Assembly (NCBI GenBank): GCA_964200075.2
Contig: CAXNAA020000339.1
Span: 1 to 22,380 of the forward strand
Length of the DNA: 22,380 nucleotides
Reading direction: 5' to 3'
DNA from: Sphacelaria rigidula
Taxonomy: Eukaryota; Phaeophyceae; Sphacelariales
Each line of letters begins with the position of its first letter. The first letter of the stretch is position 1. Shown piece by piece: positions 1-8,640 of this stretch. The notes beneath the pieces were generated by a model. The model saw only the letters and a program-made list of their open reading frames with translations. It ran no database searches and was not told the DNA's origin. The position numbers were made by a program, and so were the translations under genes.

Positions 1-93
1 AAATTGGGCACCATCGCTGAAAGTGTGGGGAAAGCACAATTTTAGGTTTGAACCTCATCTCGGAGTTGAACCTCAATTCGCACAATTTGTTCT
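1..93. other. Unassigned left edge
   Basis: This stretch lies just downstream (minus sense) of the last recognisable codon of the LINE C remnant. The LINE reading frame meets a TAA at the 94-96 boundary, and I could not follow the protein further in any frame. The words GTTTGAACCTCA and GTTGAACCTCA recur about 27 bases apart, which gives a weak local repetition. It may be diverged LINE sequence or the flank of the insertion. Confidence 0.4.
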
Positions 94-1118
94 TTAATGC
101 TTGACCAGCACTTCTCGCCTTCCCTTCGGACTACTGACCATTTTACTGTTCTGTGCCCGGAGTGTAGCTATCCCCTTGTCCATCTTTGCTGCCTGGTTTT
201 TCGTTATCCCTTCTATCCATGTCCACCTTTGTTTCATCCCGCCGTCGGAATCTTCATTTCTTTTATTCCCTTCACCTTCCCCAATTTCCTCTTGTTTCAG
301 CTGTACCATCGTTTTCACTTCCATCCTACCGTACTTTTGCTCGACATCCACCTCGCGTGGGCCGCTCTCCTTACTCTTACAGCATCTTTCCCTTCCTCAT
401 CTAACCATTTTACTGCTCTGTTGCATACTGTCAGTTTCTTCCCTATGCCTTCACTCGCTGTGTTCTTCACCAGCTGTTCCCATCCTTCTACAATCTTCGC
501 TCCCGCCTGATTTCTTCCCTTTCGGTATCAACTGTTCCTACGCGTTCCAACAGCTCGGAACATTTCACTGCACTATCGGCCATCTTTTCTTGGAACTCTT
601 GCCGTTTACTTTCCATATCTAGTTAACCGATTCTCCATTTGTACAATTTCCTACCCCGCTTATTTGTTTTAGCTCTCGTCTGTTGGCGTTCTGTTCATAT
701 TTGGCAATGATCTGTGGTTCCCATGTCCTTCGCGCACACATGTACTTCCTTATCTTCACCATTTCCATGCTCCATCACTATATAGTCGAGAACGGCGCAT
801 TAGATCTCTCCTTTGCATTGCCTCGTCCATGTCCATTGCGCAATTGGCTTTGGTACTCTATCATTCAGCGCCTTTATCTCGTTATGCTCAAGGAACTTGA
901 GCATTTCTGCCCCATTCGTGTTCTTCCTATCTTTTCCGTATTGCCCAGCGATATCATCCGGTTGACCTGCTCTTCCTACCCTCGCTGAATACCGTCCACC
1001 GTACGCTTCGATTCTGGAGGCTTATATATATTCCCTACGAAGAAGTCCTTCGTTCCCCGCCCTCCCGGTACCATTATCCATATGCTCTCGTCGAGTTTCG
1101 TGTCATCTATACAGCCCC
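94..1118 (-). pseudogene. LINE C remnant: endonuclease C-terminal half and EN-RT linker
   Basis: This is a broken non-LTR retrotransposon ORF2, read across several minus-strand frames. Starting at 1118 the frame gives DESIWIMVPGGRGTKDFFVG then IYKPPESK, as in the middle of an AP-like endonuclease. Further on come LKFLEHNEIKALNDRV, LDYIVMEHGNGEDKEVHVC and TTDHC (704-718), the last matching the catalytic SDH motif of this nuclease family. After that the lysine-rich linker RGRKLYKWRI, a WLDEEGKDAVRVRRAAHARW segment near 410-380, and GIATLRAQNSKMVSS near 160 lead towards an RT that is not present. There are several stop codons and frame changes, so it is dead. Its residues differ clearly from LINE A and LINE B, so it is a separate LINE family. 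Its upstream part is cut off exactly at the LTR boundary. The call rests on motif recognition by eye, and the clade is not determined. Confidence 0.8.
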
Positions 1119-1120
1119 CC

Positions 1121-1383
1121 TGGACTCAGAACAAGATCACAAGACTGCTCCAGGGGCTCCCTCACTACGGCTTGGAGACTTCGAAACGGTTGTTATTCAC
1201 AAACACATGGTCTTCGTTTTCGGAAGCAAACACATGCGTGAAGCATGTGATGTTCAAATCCACATAGTCTGCCGATCAGACCCGCAAGTCCGTTAACCAA
1301 TAGAAAACGCCTACAGCAGATTGTTCCACTTGTATATCATCATGAACCTACACGTACGTGTACTGGAGGTGGACTACTCTCCA
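1121..1383 (-). repeat. 3' LTR of the Ty3/gypsy element
   Basis: Direct repeat partner of 6272-6538. On the minus strand it begins TGGAGAGTAGTCCACC and ends CTGAGTCCA, giving TG...CA ends. Long identical blocks are shared with the other LTR, for example ACACATGGTCTTCGTT and CTGGAGGTGGACTACTCT. Weak similarity continues a few bases outside (TATACAGCCC versus TATAGAGCCC), so the outer boundary could be up to about 14 bases to the left. However, the flanking LINE C coding frame runs up to about 1118, which favours 1121. Confidence 0.9.
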
Positions 1384-1394
1384 GCACCTCCCAA
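1384..1394 (-). other. Candidate polypurine tract
   Basis: On the minus strand, TTTTGGGAGGTGC lies immediately before the 3' LTR. A short purine run at this place is where Ty3/gypsy elements prime plus-strand DNA synthesis. The tract is short and interrupted by T, so this is a positional call. Confidence 0.45.
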
Positions 1395-1687
1395 AACTCC
1401 GTACTACTCGACGTAAAACGCGGGTTTGACGAAACAGTAGACACCGACTATCACGTTCATGCTACCTTTGTCCCCCCGGTAGTGACGCGCGACCTTGTAC
1501 TGTTATGTTCCACAAAGAAATGTTAACGTCCACAACCCTGAACATTGACACTGAAAGACAATGTCTCAAGCGAACTCAGGGAAGTCAACCATTGTTCGAC
1601 GGCAATTTCCACGCATAGCATTCTCACACAAAGCAAACGTGCGAAGCATAGTACCATCTCAACCAGCAGCATTCGATATCATCATAT

Positions 1688-2053
1688 TTAAATCTTCATA
1701 CCACACTTTGCCTTCAAACGTGCTCGCAACGTTTTAATTAGTCCCAACTTACGCAGCTCACATTTTACAAATTGCGGGGCTCCGTCCAAAATATTTTTCA
1801 GAGGCTCCCACGAGTTCTTATCTTGGCCAAATCCCACCCACACTCCTTGTACATAAAATCCATCTCCTGCTTCGTCCTCAGGTATACCGACAATAGCCGC
1901 CATCTCGAACTCGCTTTGTGCAAAAGCATACAGGAACACCTCCTTAACATCAGCCGTAATATTCAGCTCCTTGTCCGCGTAAAATCAAAGGCGGGCGACA
2001 TGCACATCCTGTACCTCGCCATTCACAATGTTCTGTACCCCGTACACATGTTG
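1688..2053 (-). pseudogene. Integrase C-terminal tail with chromodomain
   Basis: The minus frame 1939-1688 reads FEMAAIVGIPEDEAGDGFYV followed by VWVGFGQDKNSWEPLKNI. The pattern hydrophobic-x-W-x-G-(Y/F)-x4-(S/T)-W-E-P-x-x-N-(I/L) is the core of a chromodomain, with the second aromatic position being F of GF and the third being W of SWEP. In chromoviruses this domain is fused to the integrase and directs insertion to particular chromatin. The preceding piece (about 2053-1940: VQNIVNGEVQDVH, then YADKELNITADVKEV) joins it to the integrase but carries a stop and a frameshift. An acidic EDEAGDG loop sits between the first strand and the WVGF strand. Confidence 0.78.
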
Positions 2054-2966
2054 TTATTCCACCGTCACAATCCGCCAAGGTCCCGTCCATGTACTCACAA
2101 CCTTCGGCGTAGTTCCCGAATGCCTCACCCTCGCCGCCAGCGCGTAATCGTCCACCACAAAGTTATGAAGGTTCCCCTTAATAGCCACACGTCTCTGTAA
2201 ATCGCGATTCTTGTCGACACGCTGCGCCACCTTTTTGTGCAGCTGTTGCTGAGCCTCAACGATTGACGTCACCTGTCGCCTCAAAGCGTCTTTGTCAAGC
2301 ACATCGACGCTCCATTCGGCCCCAGTTGACGATGCCAGAGTAGATAAACTGGTGCGCGGTGCCCGGCCAAACATAACATGGTATGGTGTGCTAGCATAAC
2401 GCTCTCGGAAAGCAGTTTTTAATGCCCACTGCACTGCAGGTGCCAAACTCTCCCAATCACGAATATCACGACTTTCCTCTTGCAAGATTGCCTTCTAGGT
2501 ACGAACAATCTCACGCATCATTCGCTCACAGGTACCATTAGACCACGGCGAGTTAGCAACCGCGAATCGGAGATCCAGCTTCAGCGTTTTCTCAAGCGCT
2601 CTCATCACACGATTCTTGAAATGCGACGCCGTATCGCAGACCCATACCTCTGGCGACCCCAACGTTTTGCACCACGTCAACAGATGCTTCACCGTCGTCG
2701 CCGCCGTACAATACTCCGCGGGCTCCAACCACACGAAGTTGCTCAAATCGTCCATCATGATTCATTAAACCCGTCTCCTTAGTCTGAGCAACTCTTTCCC
2801 AGGGTCCACTTTCGCCAACGTAGGGAAAATCAAAATGCAGCACCTCCCCTGGGCGGGTACCACGCACCCATGCACCTTCTCCCCGAAGGGACGGGACCTT
2901 CTTCCCCGCCTTGGAATCCAAACAGTGCAGGCACTGCTTCACAAACTCAGTCACATAAGTCTCCAT
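2054..2966 (-). pseudogene. Retroviral-type integrase (zinc-binding end, DD35E core, C-terminal part)
   Basis: Three overlapping minus frames make up one integrase. Frame 2966-2592 starts METYVTEFVKQCLHCLDSKA, where CLHC is the CC half of the HHCC zinc-binding domain; it then reads RPGEVLHFDFPYVG, giving the first catalytic Asp at about 2830. A frameshift leads to 2758-2495, with VCDTASHFKN (second Asp near 2634) and SPWSNGTCERMMREIV (Glu near 2526). There are exactly 35 residues between that Asp and Glu, as expected for a DD35E core. Frame 2485-2054 holds WALKTAFRERYASTPYHVMF, a helical stretch, and VVSTWTGPWRIVTVE, which leads to the C-terminal domain. All catalytic residues survive but the reading frame does not. 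Integrase inserts the cDNA into the genome. Confidence 0.88.
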
Positions 2967-3034
2967 CCGGAACGAACAACATCAGTCTTGTAAGCGTTGT
3001 AAAGTTGCCACAACCCCTCGTTGACCAGCCCCTT

Positions 3035-3540
3035 TCATGCGAGCGCATACGATCTAGCGTGTTTGTAATTTTTTCGCTTCCAGCGGGATCCACGGTACAT
3101 CCCTCCCTGCAACATGCACGCGAAACAAACCTGGGCCACGAAACTACCCCAATGAAGATTCGGTGGGTCTGGAAACATCATCACCTCATTGCCCTTCTTG
3201 GGATGTGACAGAGCAACAGCATGTGCCACCAAGTCTTGCGCCGCTGTCCAAGCTTGCGCACGCTCAAACGTCCACGCCGCCTCCGTGATTATCCTGCTTG
3301 AAGCAACCCGCTATGTACGGCCCACGTTGCCCACCATATTCTCCTCGAGCAGGAGACGAAGATGCTCCAACACTTCAGCAAAGCGCGGAAGAGACGTCCG
3401 CAGCCAATTTACCGCTTGCGAAAATTGCATCAACTCGCCCGCAGTTTGAGGACGCCTCATACTCGCCAAACCGCTCAGCCGCTGCCTGTCGTGAGCCACC
3501 TGCCCACCCGAGAGAATCTTTCCGCATCACGTAATTTGCG
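3035..3540 (-). pseudogene. RT connection and RNase H-like region
   Basis: Minus frames 3499-3311 (LSGLASMRRPQTAGELMQFS, then AVNWLRTSLPRFAEVLEHL) and 3232-3035 (AHAVALSHPKKGNEVMMFPD, then PPNLHWGSFVAQV) correspond to the segment after the RT thumb and the first strand of RNase H in Ty3/gypsy pol proteins. FPDPPNLHWGSF matches the usual F-T-D-A-S-x-x-x-W-G form, so the first catalytic Asp is kept although its neighbours have changed. The later RNase H catalytic residues could not be placed. Frames are broken between the blocks. Confidence 0.75.
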
Positions 3541-4089
3541 TATCATAAAACATACACTTTTGTGCAGCCGCAAAAAGACCAGCATCCTCGAGGCGGCTTG
3601 AGATCGCAGTCAGCGTGAACAGCAAGTCATCTTCATCTGCCGCCCACCACGAGATGTCATCTACCCACACCTTACGTGGAAGTCTACTCAATAGCTTCGT
3701 CATAGTGCCCTGAAAATATCCCGTAGCGCGTTGAGTATCCCTTGAGGCACGCGCCTGGGCGTAATTGACCCGTCAAGGGTTGCGATAGTGAAGATTTCTC
3801 GGGCATCTGCCGTTAACGGCATCTGCCAGTATCCCTGCAGCATGTCTAGCTTTCCAAACCAAGCAGCCCCTATCAAATCCGCAATCTCCGCTTCTTGGTT
3901 TAGCATCACAGTCGGCACTTTCTCAGTCTGCTTATTAACGGCACGGTAATCACTTACAAGTCTGAAACCGCCCTTTATAGGCGTCGCAACAGCCGCGCTC
4001 GCCCATACTGCTTGCAAACTGCGATACACAAGCCCGAGCGTCACCAACATCGCCATGCAACGTGCCAACCATGCCATCTTAAACGCCAC
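3541..4089 (-). pseudogene. Ty3/gypsy reverse transcriptase fingers and palm
   Basis: Frame 4089-3700 contains WASAAVATPIKGGFRLVSDY then RAVNKQTEKVPTVM, and FGKLDMLQGYWQMPL. These are the typical fingers motif (R-x-x-x-D-Y-R-x-x-N) and palm motif A (K-L-D-x-x-x-G-Y). A neighbouring frame (about 3697-3541) gives LPRKVWVDDISWWAADEDDL, the catalytic YxDD box in the variant form WVDD near 3670-3650, followed by LEDAGLFAAAQKCMFY. Palm Asp residues therefore survive, with a frameshift between motifs A and C. The wording resembles pol proteins of oomycete and brown-algal Ty3/gypsy elements (from memory, not searched). Confidence 0.88.
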
Positions 4090-5008
4090 AGCACCAGGTT
4101 TTGAAAGTCACCGTGAGAGGCTTGACACGAGCGGGCGGATCACCACGTAGCGCTCGCCGAAAAGCATTCGCACGGCGTATTACAAGCTCGCGAAGCTTAT
4201 CCACGCCGCTCTCAGACATACCATTATTGACAGCTGCTAGTACCGCCTCCTCCAGCGCGACCTTACGCTCAGCCAGCTCTTGTTCGGGGGTCATACTCAG
4301 CTCCGGACCGCGCGACACCAACCGCCCGACTGAGAGACCCACGGGCTCCCCCCGATCACCTTGGTGCTGCAGAGCCTCAACCGCGATGTTGATACGCCGA
4401 CAATTCTTGAATTCAGGTGTGTCTACACCACGCACCGAAGTGTTTCTCGCGCGCGCACAGGTACCTAAACTGCTGTACACGTCGATGCCAAGATCCTCTA
4501 GCATAGGACTCTCCATGATAATGACATAATCGGTACCCGGCATGACCACATAGGAGCATAGGTCCAATAGAACCGGACCCCAGCTGGTGTGCGAAGCGGT
4601 GCGGACAGGGCAAGGTTTATGCTTCACGCGCTCAACATTGCCATTAGCCAATTTCACCAACTGTTCACCAGCCATTGGTCTCACCAACTTGAACACCTGG
4701 AACCATGGCTTGCAATTTCGCCGCCACACCAGCTGACATGTTTGTAAGTCCAGATCCTGAATCTGAAATAGCCGTGACCGGACAAACACCCTTTGCCCCT
4801 GCACTCGGGACAGACAAGTCGGCAAGACAGCACATTTCCTTGTTACTACTTGCAGACCCTCAGATTGAAAACCTGACACCTCACCCGCTTTGAGCGATCT
4901 CCATGATGGCACCGCTGCAGATTTCGAAACCGCCAGCGAGTGCGATGAAGTGGTCTGCTGTACGCCACTAGTAGAAGCGACCGGTTGTAGTGGCGACGTC
5001 GCTCTCAC
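4079..5008 (-). pseudogene. Retropepsin protease and protease-RT linker
   Basis: A long open minus frame (309 residues) covers the end of protease and the linker into RT. PGTDYVIIMESPMLEDLGID matches the last strand and hydrophobic G-x-D/x-L-x-x-L-G block of retropepsins, and KLRELVIRRANAFRRALRGD with DPPARVKPLTVTF is the segment before RT. The aspartyl active site is absent from this frame, but the adjacent minus frame reads ISDSGSGLTNMSAGVAAKLQ with DSG at 4763-4755. A frameshift of about one base between 4755 and 4690 therefore separates the catalytic motif from the rest. The upstream Ser/Thr-rich part (5008-4900) is gag-pol linker. Confidence 0.8.
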
Positions 5009-5083
5009 GCTGAGAGCGCTTTGCCCATCGGCTGAAAATGCAGCCCTTGTAGGGGCGGGACTCGTGCCCCCTCCGCGAGGTAC

Positions 5084-6086
5084 CTATCCAGGGCCCTGCG
5101 ACAGCTGCTGCTGTTGTTGTTGCTGCTTGTCGCCAGCCTTCATCTGCCCACCGCCACTACGTTGTGTAGCAGCAACGTGGCCTTGCTGCTTGCAATCCTT
5201 CCGGAAATGGCCCTTCAAGGTTGTCTCCACATCTGAAACATCCCGCATAGTTTGAGCCGGATTTTCTGGTTGTCCCGGAACTGGCAGTCCCAATTCCACT
5301 GCTCGCCGTTTTTTCACCATTCGGTTGGCGCTTGCGTCCGAAAGTCCCGCTACTACTCTTTTGTTTCAGCTGCGGCTGCTGACGGCGCTGCTCATCCCTG
5401 CTCATCCCCCGCTTCCATGGTCTTCCATGCCTCCGCTGCTTCCCGACCCCTGTCATACACAAGCCCAAGGTCCTCCTTCCACCCCCCCTTCATGCTCAAT
5501 ATGTTGAGGACTTTGGTTTGAAATGTGAGGGGGTTAGTCCATTCAACATTTCCCGCATTATGATTTGAGCGGGTCCTGGTTTGAAAATTGCACCATCGCG
5601 AAACGCACGCTCGGCGCTAGCATTCTCCGCAACGACTTCCTGCAGGGCACCCCACTGCCCTTCTACTTTTTCCATTGCAGTTTGCTCGTTGCGGGCCGCC
5701 AACGCTTTCCGCACACTAGCGGCAACAATCGAAGGATCAATTTCTCCATCCTTCCAACATTTCGCATGTCGGCCTAGTGCCTCCTTGAGATCATCTTCGG
5801 AAAGCACGGATCCATAACAACTCATGCGTGAAAGACAAGCACGAATGCGCTTCGTCATCAGTTCTGTAAAAGTCAATAAGACGGCCTGCACGGCACGTCC
5901 CTTATTGTTCAACTTGACCGCCTCCTCATACTTGACGTATTTCTGATCAAAGCGTCGGGACGCATTTTCGCTGAAACGCCGTCCGTATTCTGGGGCTTTC
6001 AGCGATCCAGGAGGCATATGCTCAGTAAACGTATACTTCATCTCTTCGCCTGCATCGCCATCACCTACTTTCTTGCGCGCTGCCAT
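5084..6086 (-). pseudogene. Gag-like protein with CCHC zinc knuckle
   Basis: Capsid-type coding begins at the ATG at 6086 (MAARKKVGDGDAGEEMKY); the frame is open slightly upstream but only from a TTG. It runs to 5496 and is rich in Lys, Glu and Arg with predicted helices (for example LSEDDLKEALGRHAKCWKDG). It changes frame at about 5510 (VLNILSMKGGWKEDLGLVYD), then again near 5400 into a basic Q/K/S-rich stretch ending YAGCFRCGD. The last half of the knuckle, GHFRKDCKQQG, is in yet another frame (5320-5084). The sequence between CFRCGD and GHFRKDC is longer than the usual C-x2-C-x4-H-x4-C, which marks an insertion inside the knuckle. The end is a run of seven Gln (near 5110). Gag packages element RNA. 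This copy is broken. Confidence 0.78.
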
Positions 6087-6240
6087 AGCTGCACGCAACA
6101 GTTCCAGCCAATCTAGCCGTCTCTTTGTTGCCAGCGAGCTCCCTCACGTTAGGGAGTGCACACCACTGTGTACAAATTTTGATATAAATTCTCCGCAGCT
6201 GCCTACAGCTGAAAAACCTCTCCCAGAAACCAGCGGGTTC

Positions 6241-6265
6241 CTCTTAATAAACGTTTATTATAGAG
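6241..6265. repeat. AT-rich palindrome at the inner edge of the 5' LTR
   Basis: TAATAAACGTTTATTA (6245-6260) is a perfect 16-bp palindrome. It is extended by CTCT on one side and AGAG on the other with a single bulged base, giving arms of about 12 bp. It lies a few bases inside the 5' LTR, where a tRNA primer binding site would normally be, and no obvious TGG-starting primer site is seen directly at the LTR edge. A more distant TGGTTTCTGGGAGAGG (6232-6217, minus) is the only weak candidate. Confidence 0.7.
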
Positions 6266-6271
6266 CCCTTC

Positions 6272-6538
6272 TGGACTCAGAAAAAGGTCACAAGACTGCT
6301 CCAGGGGCTTCCTCCCTCACCACGGCTTGGAGACTTCAAGACAATTGTTGTTCACAAACACATGGTCTTCGTTATCGGAAGTAAACACATGCTCATAGCA
6401 TGTGATGTTCAAATCCACATACTCCGCCGAGCAGACCCGCAAGTCCGTCGACCAATAGAAAACGCCTACAGCAGATTGTTCCACTTATATATCATCATGA
6501 ACCTACACGTACGTGTACTGGAGGTGGACTACTCTACA
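6272..6538 (-). repeat. 5' LTR of the Ty3/gypsy element
   Basis: Direct repeat partner of 1121-1383, with about 21 differences and a 4-bp insertion (CTTCCTCC). On the minus strand it starts TGTAGAGTAGTCCACC and ends CTGAGTCCA. A GATGTTCAAATCC box (6406-6418 region, plus strand) resembles a pol III B box but has no A box in register, so I give it no weight. The LTR directly abuts the 3' end of the LINE A coding remnant at 6541. Confidence 0.9.
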
Positions 6539-6540
6539 TC

Positions 6541-8230
6541 GGCCCCCGGCACAGCAGCCCCTCGTTTGTGACGGTGGTCTGAGTTTCTTTTGTCCGCGCC
6601 AGGCCACATGTCCTCAAACTCTTCCGCTTATATTCCGATTTCAATATACCATTTACCCATGTTCTTCGTGGCAGTGACCCAATCGTATGCATCGTTGAAC
6701 TCTACACTGTACCCGCACCATTTCCGTCGGGCGCTCTACGAAAGAATCTTGTAGTGATTTCGATGTTTCCTGCGGAAGCCAGCCACTAGCGACATGAGCT
6801 TGTGACGGGCAGTCCGCAGACTGTCGACATCGTCAGAAAATAGCGTTCATGTAGCACATCCATACAACAGAGTTTCTACCACCTCCGCTTGAGGCAGCCG
6901 AATCTTCAAGAATAGCTTGGCGTTGGGTCGGTTGTGGAGTTGGGAGCTCAATATTTGGATACGTGCCCACGCCGCGCTGATACGGCGGTTCATTTCGATG
7001 ACATTTTCGCATCCACGCTGATAGCTCCACCAAGGAAGATGAACTTTCCCGTCTGCTTATACTGTTGACCGCCAGCTTCGAAATCCAGGGCGGCCTCTGT
7101 GGGACTGGGTACGTACCAAAGCCGCATCGGACACTGTCTTCCTCTCGGAGACCATCAGGCCGAATTCTTGGCACATCATCATTCTCACGGCCATCATTCG
7201 AGCAAGGCTGTCTGAGGTCTTCGAGGCTATGCCGGCGTCGTCCGCGTGAAGCATTGCCCACACCGCGCGTCGCATGTTTTCCACCGGCGTCTTTTCCACG
7301 GGTTTACCACCGTCACCTTTTGGTACACCATCTAGAAAGACCAAATGTGAGACAATTACTGGGTCCGCCACAAACCGCTGAACGATCATCTCCACCAAGG
7401 CTTCTCCAAAGATGTTGAACAACAGCGGGGACGAAGCACCTCCTTGTCTGAGTCTCTGGCAGACGTGGAACCATGCTGATCGTTCGCCACTCTCTAGCTG
7501 TACCCGAGCTCGCATGCCGTCGTGATACATATGGATGATCGTGATCATTTGTGACGGGACTCCGAACAGAGCAAGCACTTCCCACAGGGGCGTGCGGTCT
7601 ACGGAATGGTATGATTCGTGCAGATCGACAAAGCACATGTTCATCGGGACTTTGCTCACCCGCCAACTCCGGAAATCGGCGTACTACAAACATCATGTCT
7701 GTGGTCGATCTTTGGCGCCTAAGTCCGCATTGTGTTTCTGAGAAGACTTATGTTTTCTCATAAACATTACTGACCTGTTGGCTACGATTATGAGGAGAGC
7801 TTGAGCAGTATGTGACACATGTGAAATGCCTTTGTATTCACCACACTCGGTCCTATTCTGTTTTTGTGTAGCACTTTGATAGTGATATCTTCCCATTGTT
7901 GCGGCACCTCGCCCGATGTCCAAACCGCTGAGACGATGCTGTGTAAGTGGTGAACAATCTCCGACGTCTTCCCGTTCAGTTCACACTTCCGGAGTTCAGC
8001 AGAAATATCATCCGGACCGGTTGCTTTGCCGTTCGACATAGCTGTCAGAGCCTCCTCAGTTTCAATTGGGCTTGGCGGGTCTCCTGTTGTCAGCGCCATT
8101 AGTCGTGTAGCAATTATCTCGATGGCTGTTCGGTCGATAGTCGTCGATATAGCGTTCAACACTGTAGAGAAATGACGCTTCCGTCTCCCAATGACCAAGC
8201 CTTCGTCCCGAATGTACTGCTTACTCTCGA
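6541..8230 (-). pseudogene. LINE A reverse transcriptase and C-terminal domain
   Basis: Most of a non-LTR (LINE) RT, read across minus frames. The start is ESKQYIRDEG and RHFSTVLNA near 8225-8150. EEALTAMSNGKATGPDDISA and TSGEVPQQWEDITIKVLHKN (frame 8198-7788) form the N-terminal RT motifs. TECGEYKGISHVSHTAQALL (about 7840) and DMMFVVRRFPELA (about 7690) follow. Frame 7659-7057 has MCFVDLHESYHSVDR (motif A, catalytic D kept), LRQGGASSPLLFNIFGEAL (motif B) and AMLHADDAGIASKTSDSLAR (motif C, HADD in place of YADD, 7248-7237). The thumb and tail continue: YKQTGKFIFLGGAI, MNRRISAAWARIQILSSQLH, EVVETLLYGCATYIF, and a basic C-terminus ending next to the LTR. There are at least five frameshifts and stops, so it is dead. 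The 3' UTR and tail are missing. Confidence 0.9.
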
Positions 8231-8640
8231 TTGGTCGTCCAGACAGTCTTCATCCTCCGTTGAGTACCACCCTCCCATGCCCCCCGCTCGAGTATGTGTT
8301 GTCGTCCTATGTATTCTGGACGCCGGTCTACACCTTTCGGTCAAATATGTGGGCGCACCAGCCGGGTTCACACGGGAGGCAGGTCAACACAGGAGGGTTT
8401 TTTTCAGTACTCCGCCTTACTTCTGCGGTGCTTGCCTTCATTTTTTATCGCGAGAGGGGTTCAGCAGTCTCTGTCCCTTGTCGACCATTAAGTCGTTTTG
8501 GGGTACTCACAACACAGTCGCCTTCCACTTTCGGGCATTGTGTGAGAAACAATTCCAGACCGCTCCGATATCCGAAATCACGATCCAACCGTCGAAGGTT
8601 TCGAGGTTACCAACTGAGCCACCGGGGCGACCGGCGAGCT
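8229..8640 (-). mobile_element. SINE-like insertion with a tRNA-type pol III promoter
   Basis: LINE A coding is interrupted here. The linker motif GELEGYTR ends near 8645 and coding resumes with SKQYIRDE near 8228, where related LINEs have only some 20-25 residues between these motifs, leaving roughly 330-400 extra bases. The insert's minus-strand head reads GCCCCGGTGGCTCAGTTGG. TGGCTCAGTTGG (8621-8610) is a perfect tRNA A box, preceded by seven bases as in a tRNA. GGTTGGATCG (8590-8581) and TTTCGGATATC (8577-8567) are candidate B boxes with mismatches. The body shows no protein homology. Neither a simple tail nor a target duplication could be fixed, so the edges are approximate. tRNA-derived SINE is an inference from the A box and the position. 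Confidence 0.6.

Larger units (their letters stand above)
1121..6538 (-). mobile_element. Ty3/gypsy-type chromodomain LTR retrotransposon (degenerate, full length)
   Basis: A whole LTR element of about 5.4 kb in minus orientation. It has two direct repeats (1121-1383 and 6272-6538) and between them, in Ty3/gypsy order, gag with a zinc knuckle, protease, RT, RNase H, integrase and a chromodomain. Every coding block is interrupted by frameshifts or stops, so the copy cannot be autonomous. My hand alignment of the LTRs gives about 21 substitutions and one 4-bp indel over about 263 bases, roughly 92% identity, so the insertion is not recent. No clean target-site duplication is visible; the only shared flanking feature is a run of five C (plus strand) just outside each end. 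The integrase-plus-chromodomain order places it near chromoviruses or their stramenopile relatives (inference). A different LINE family abuts each end. Confidence 0.92.

Noticed and set aside
97-622. Plus-strand open frames of 137 and 173 codons rich in Ser, Pro, Phe and Leu
   Set aside because: They are the antisense of the purine-rich LINE C linker, which has recognisable motifs on the minus strand.
1245-1265. GATGTTCAAATCC resembling a pol III B box (also at 6406-6418)
   Set aside because: It is part of both LTRs, with no A box upstream; chance match.
6217-6232. TGGTTTCTGGGAGAGG (minus) as the tRNA primer binding site
   Set aside because: It is about 40 bases from the LTR end and I cannot match it to a known tRNA 3' end; kept only as a weak candidate.
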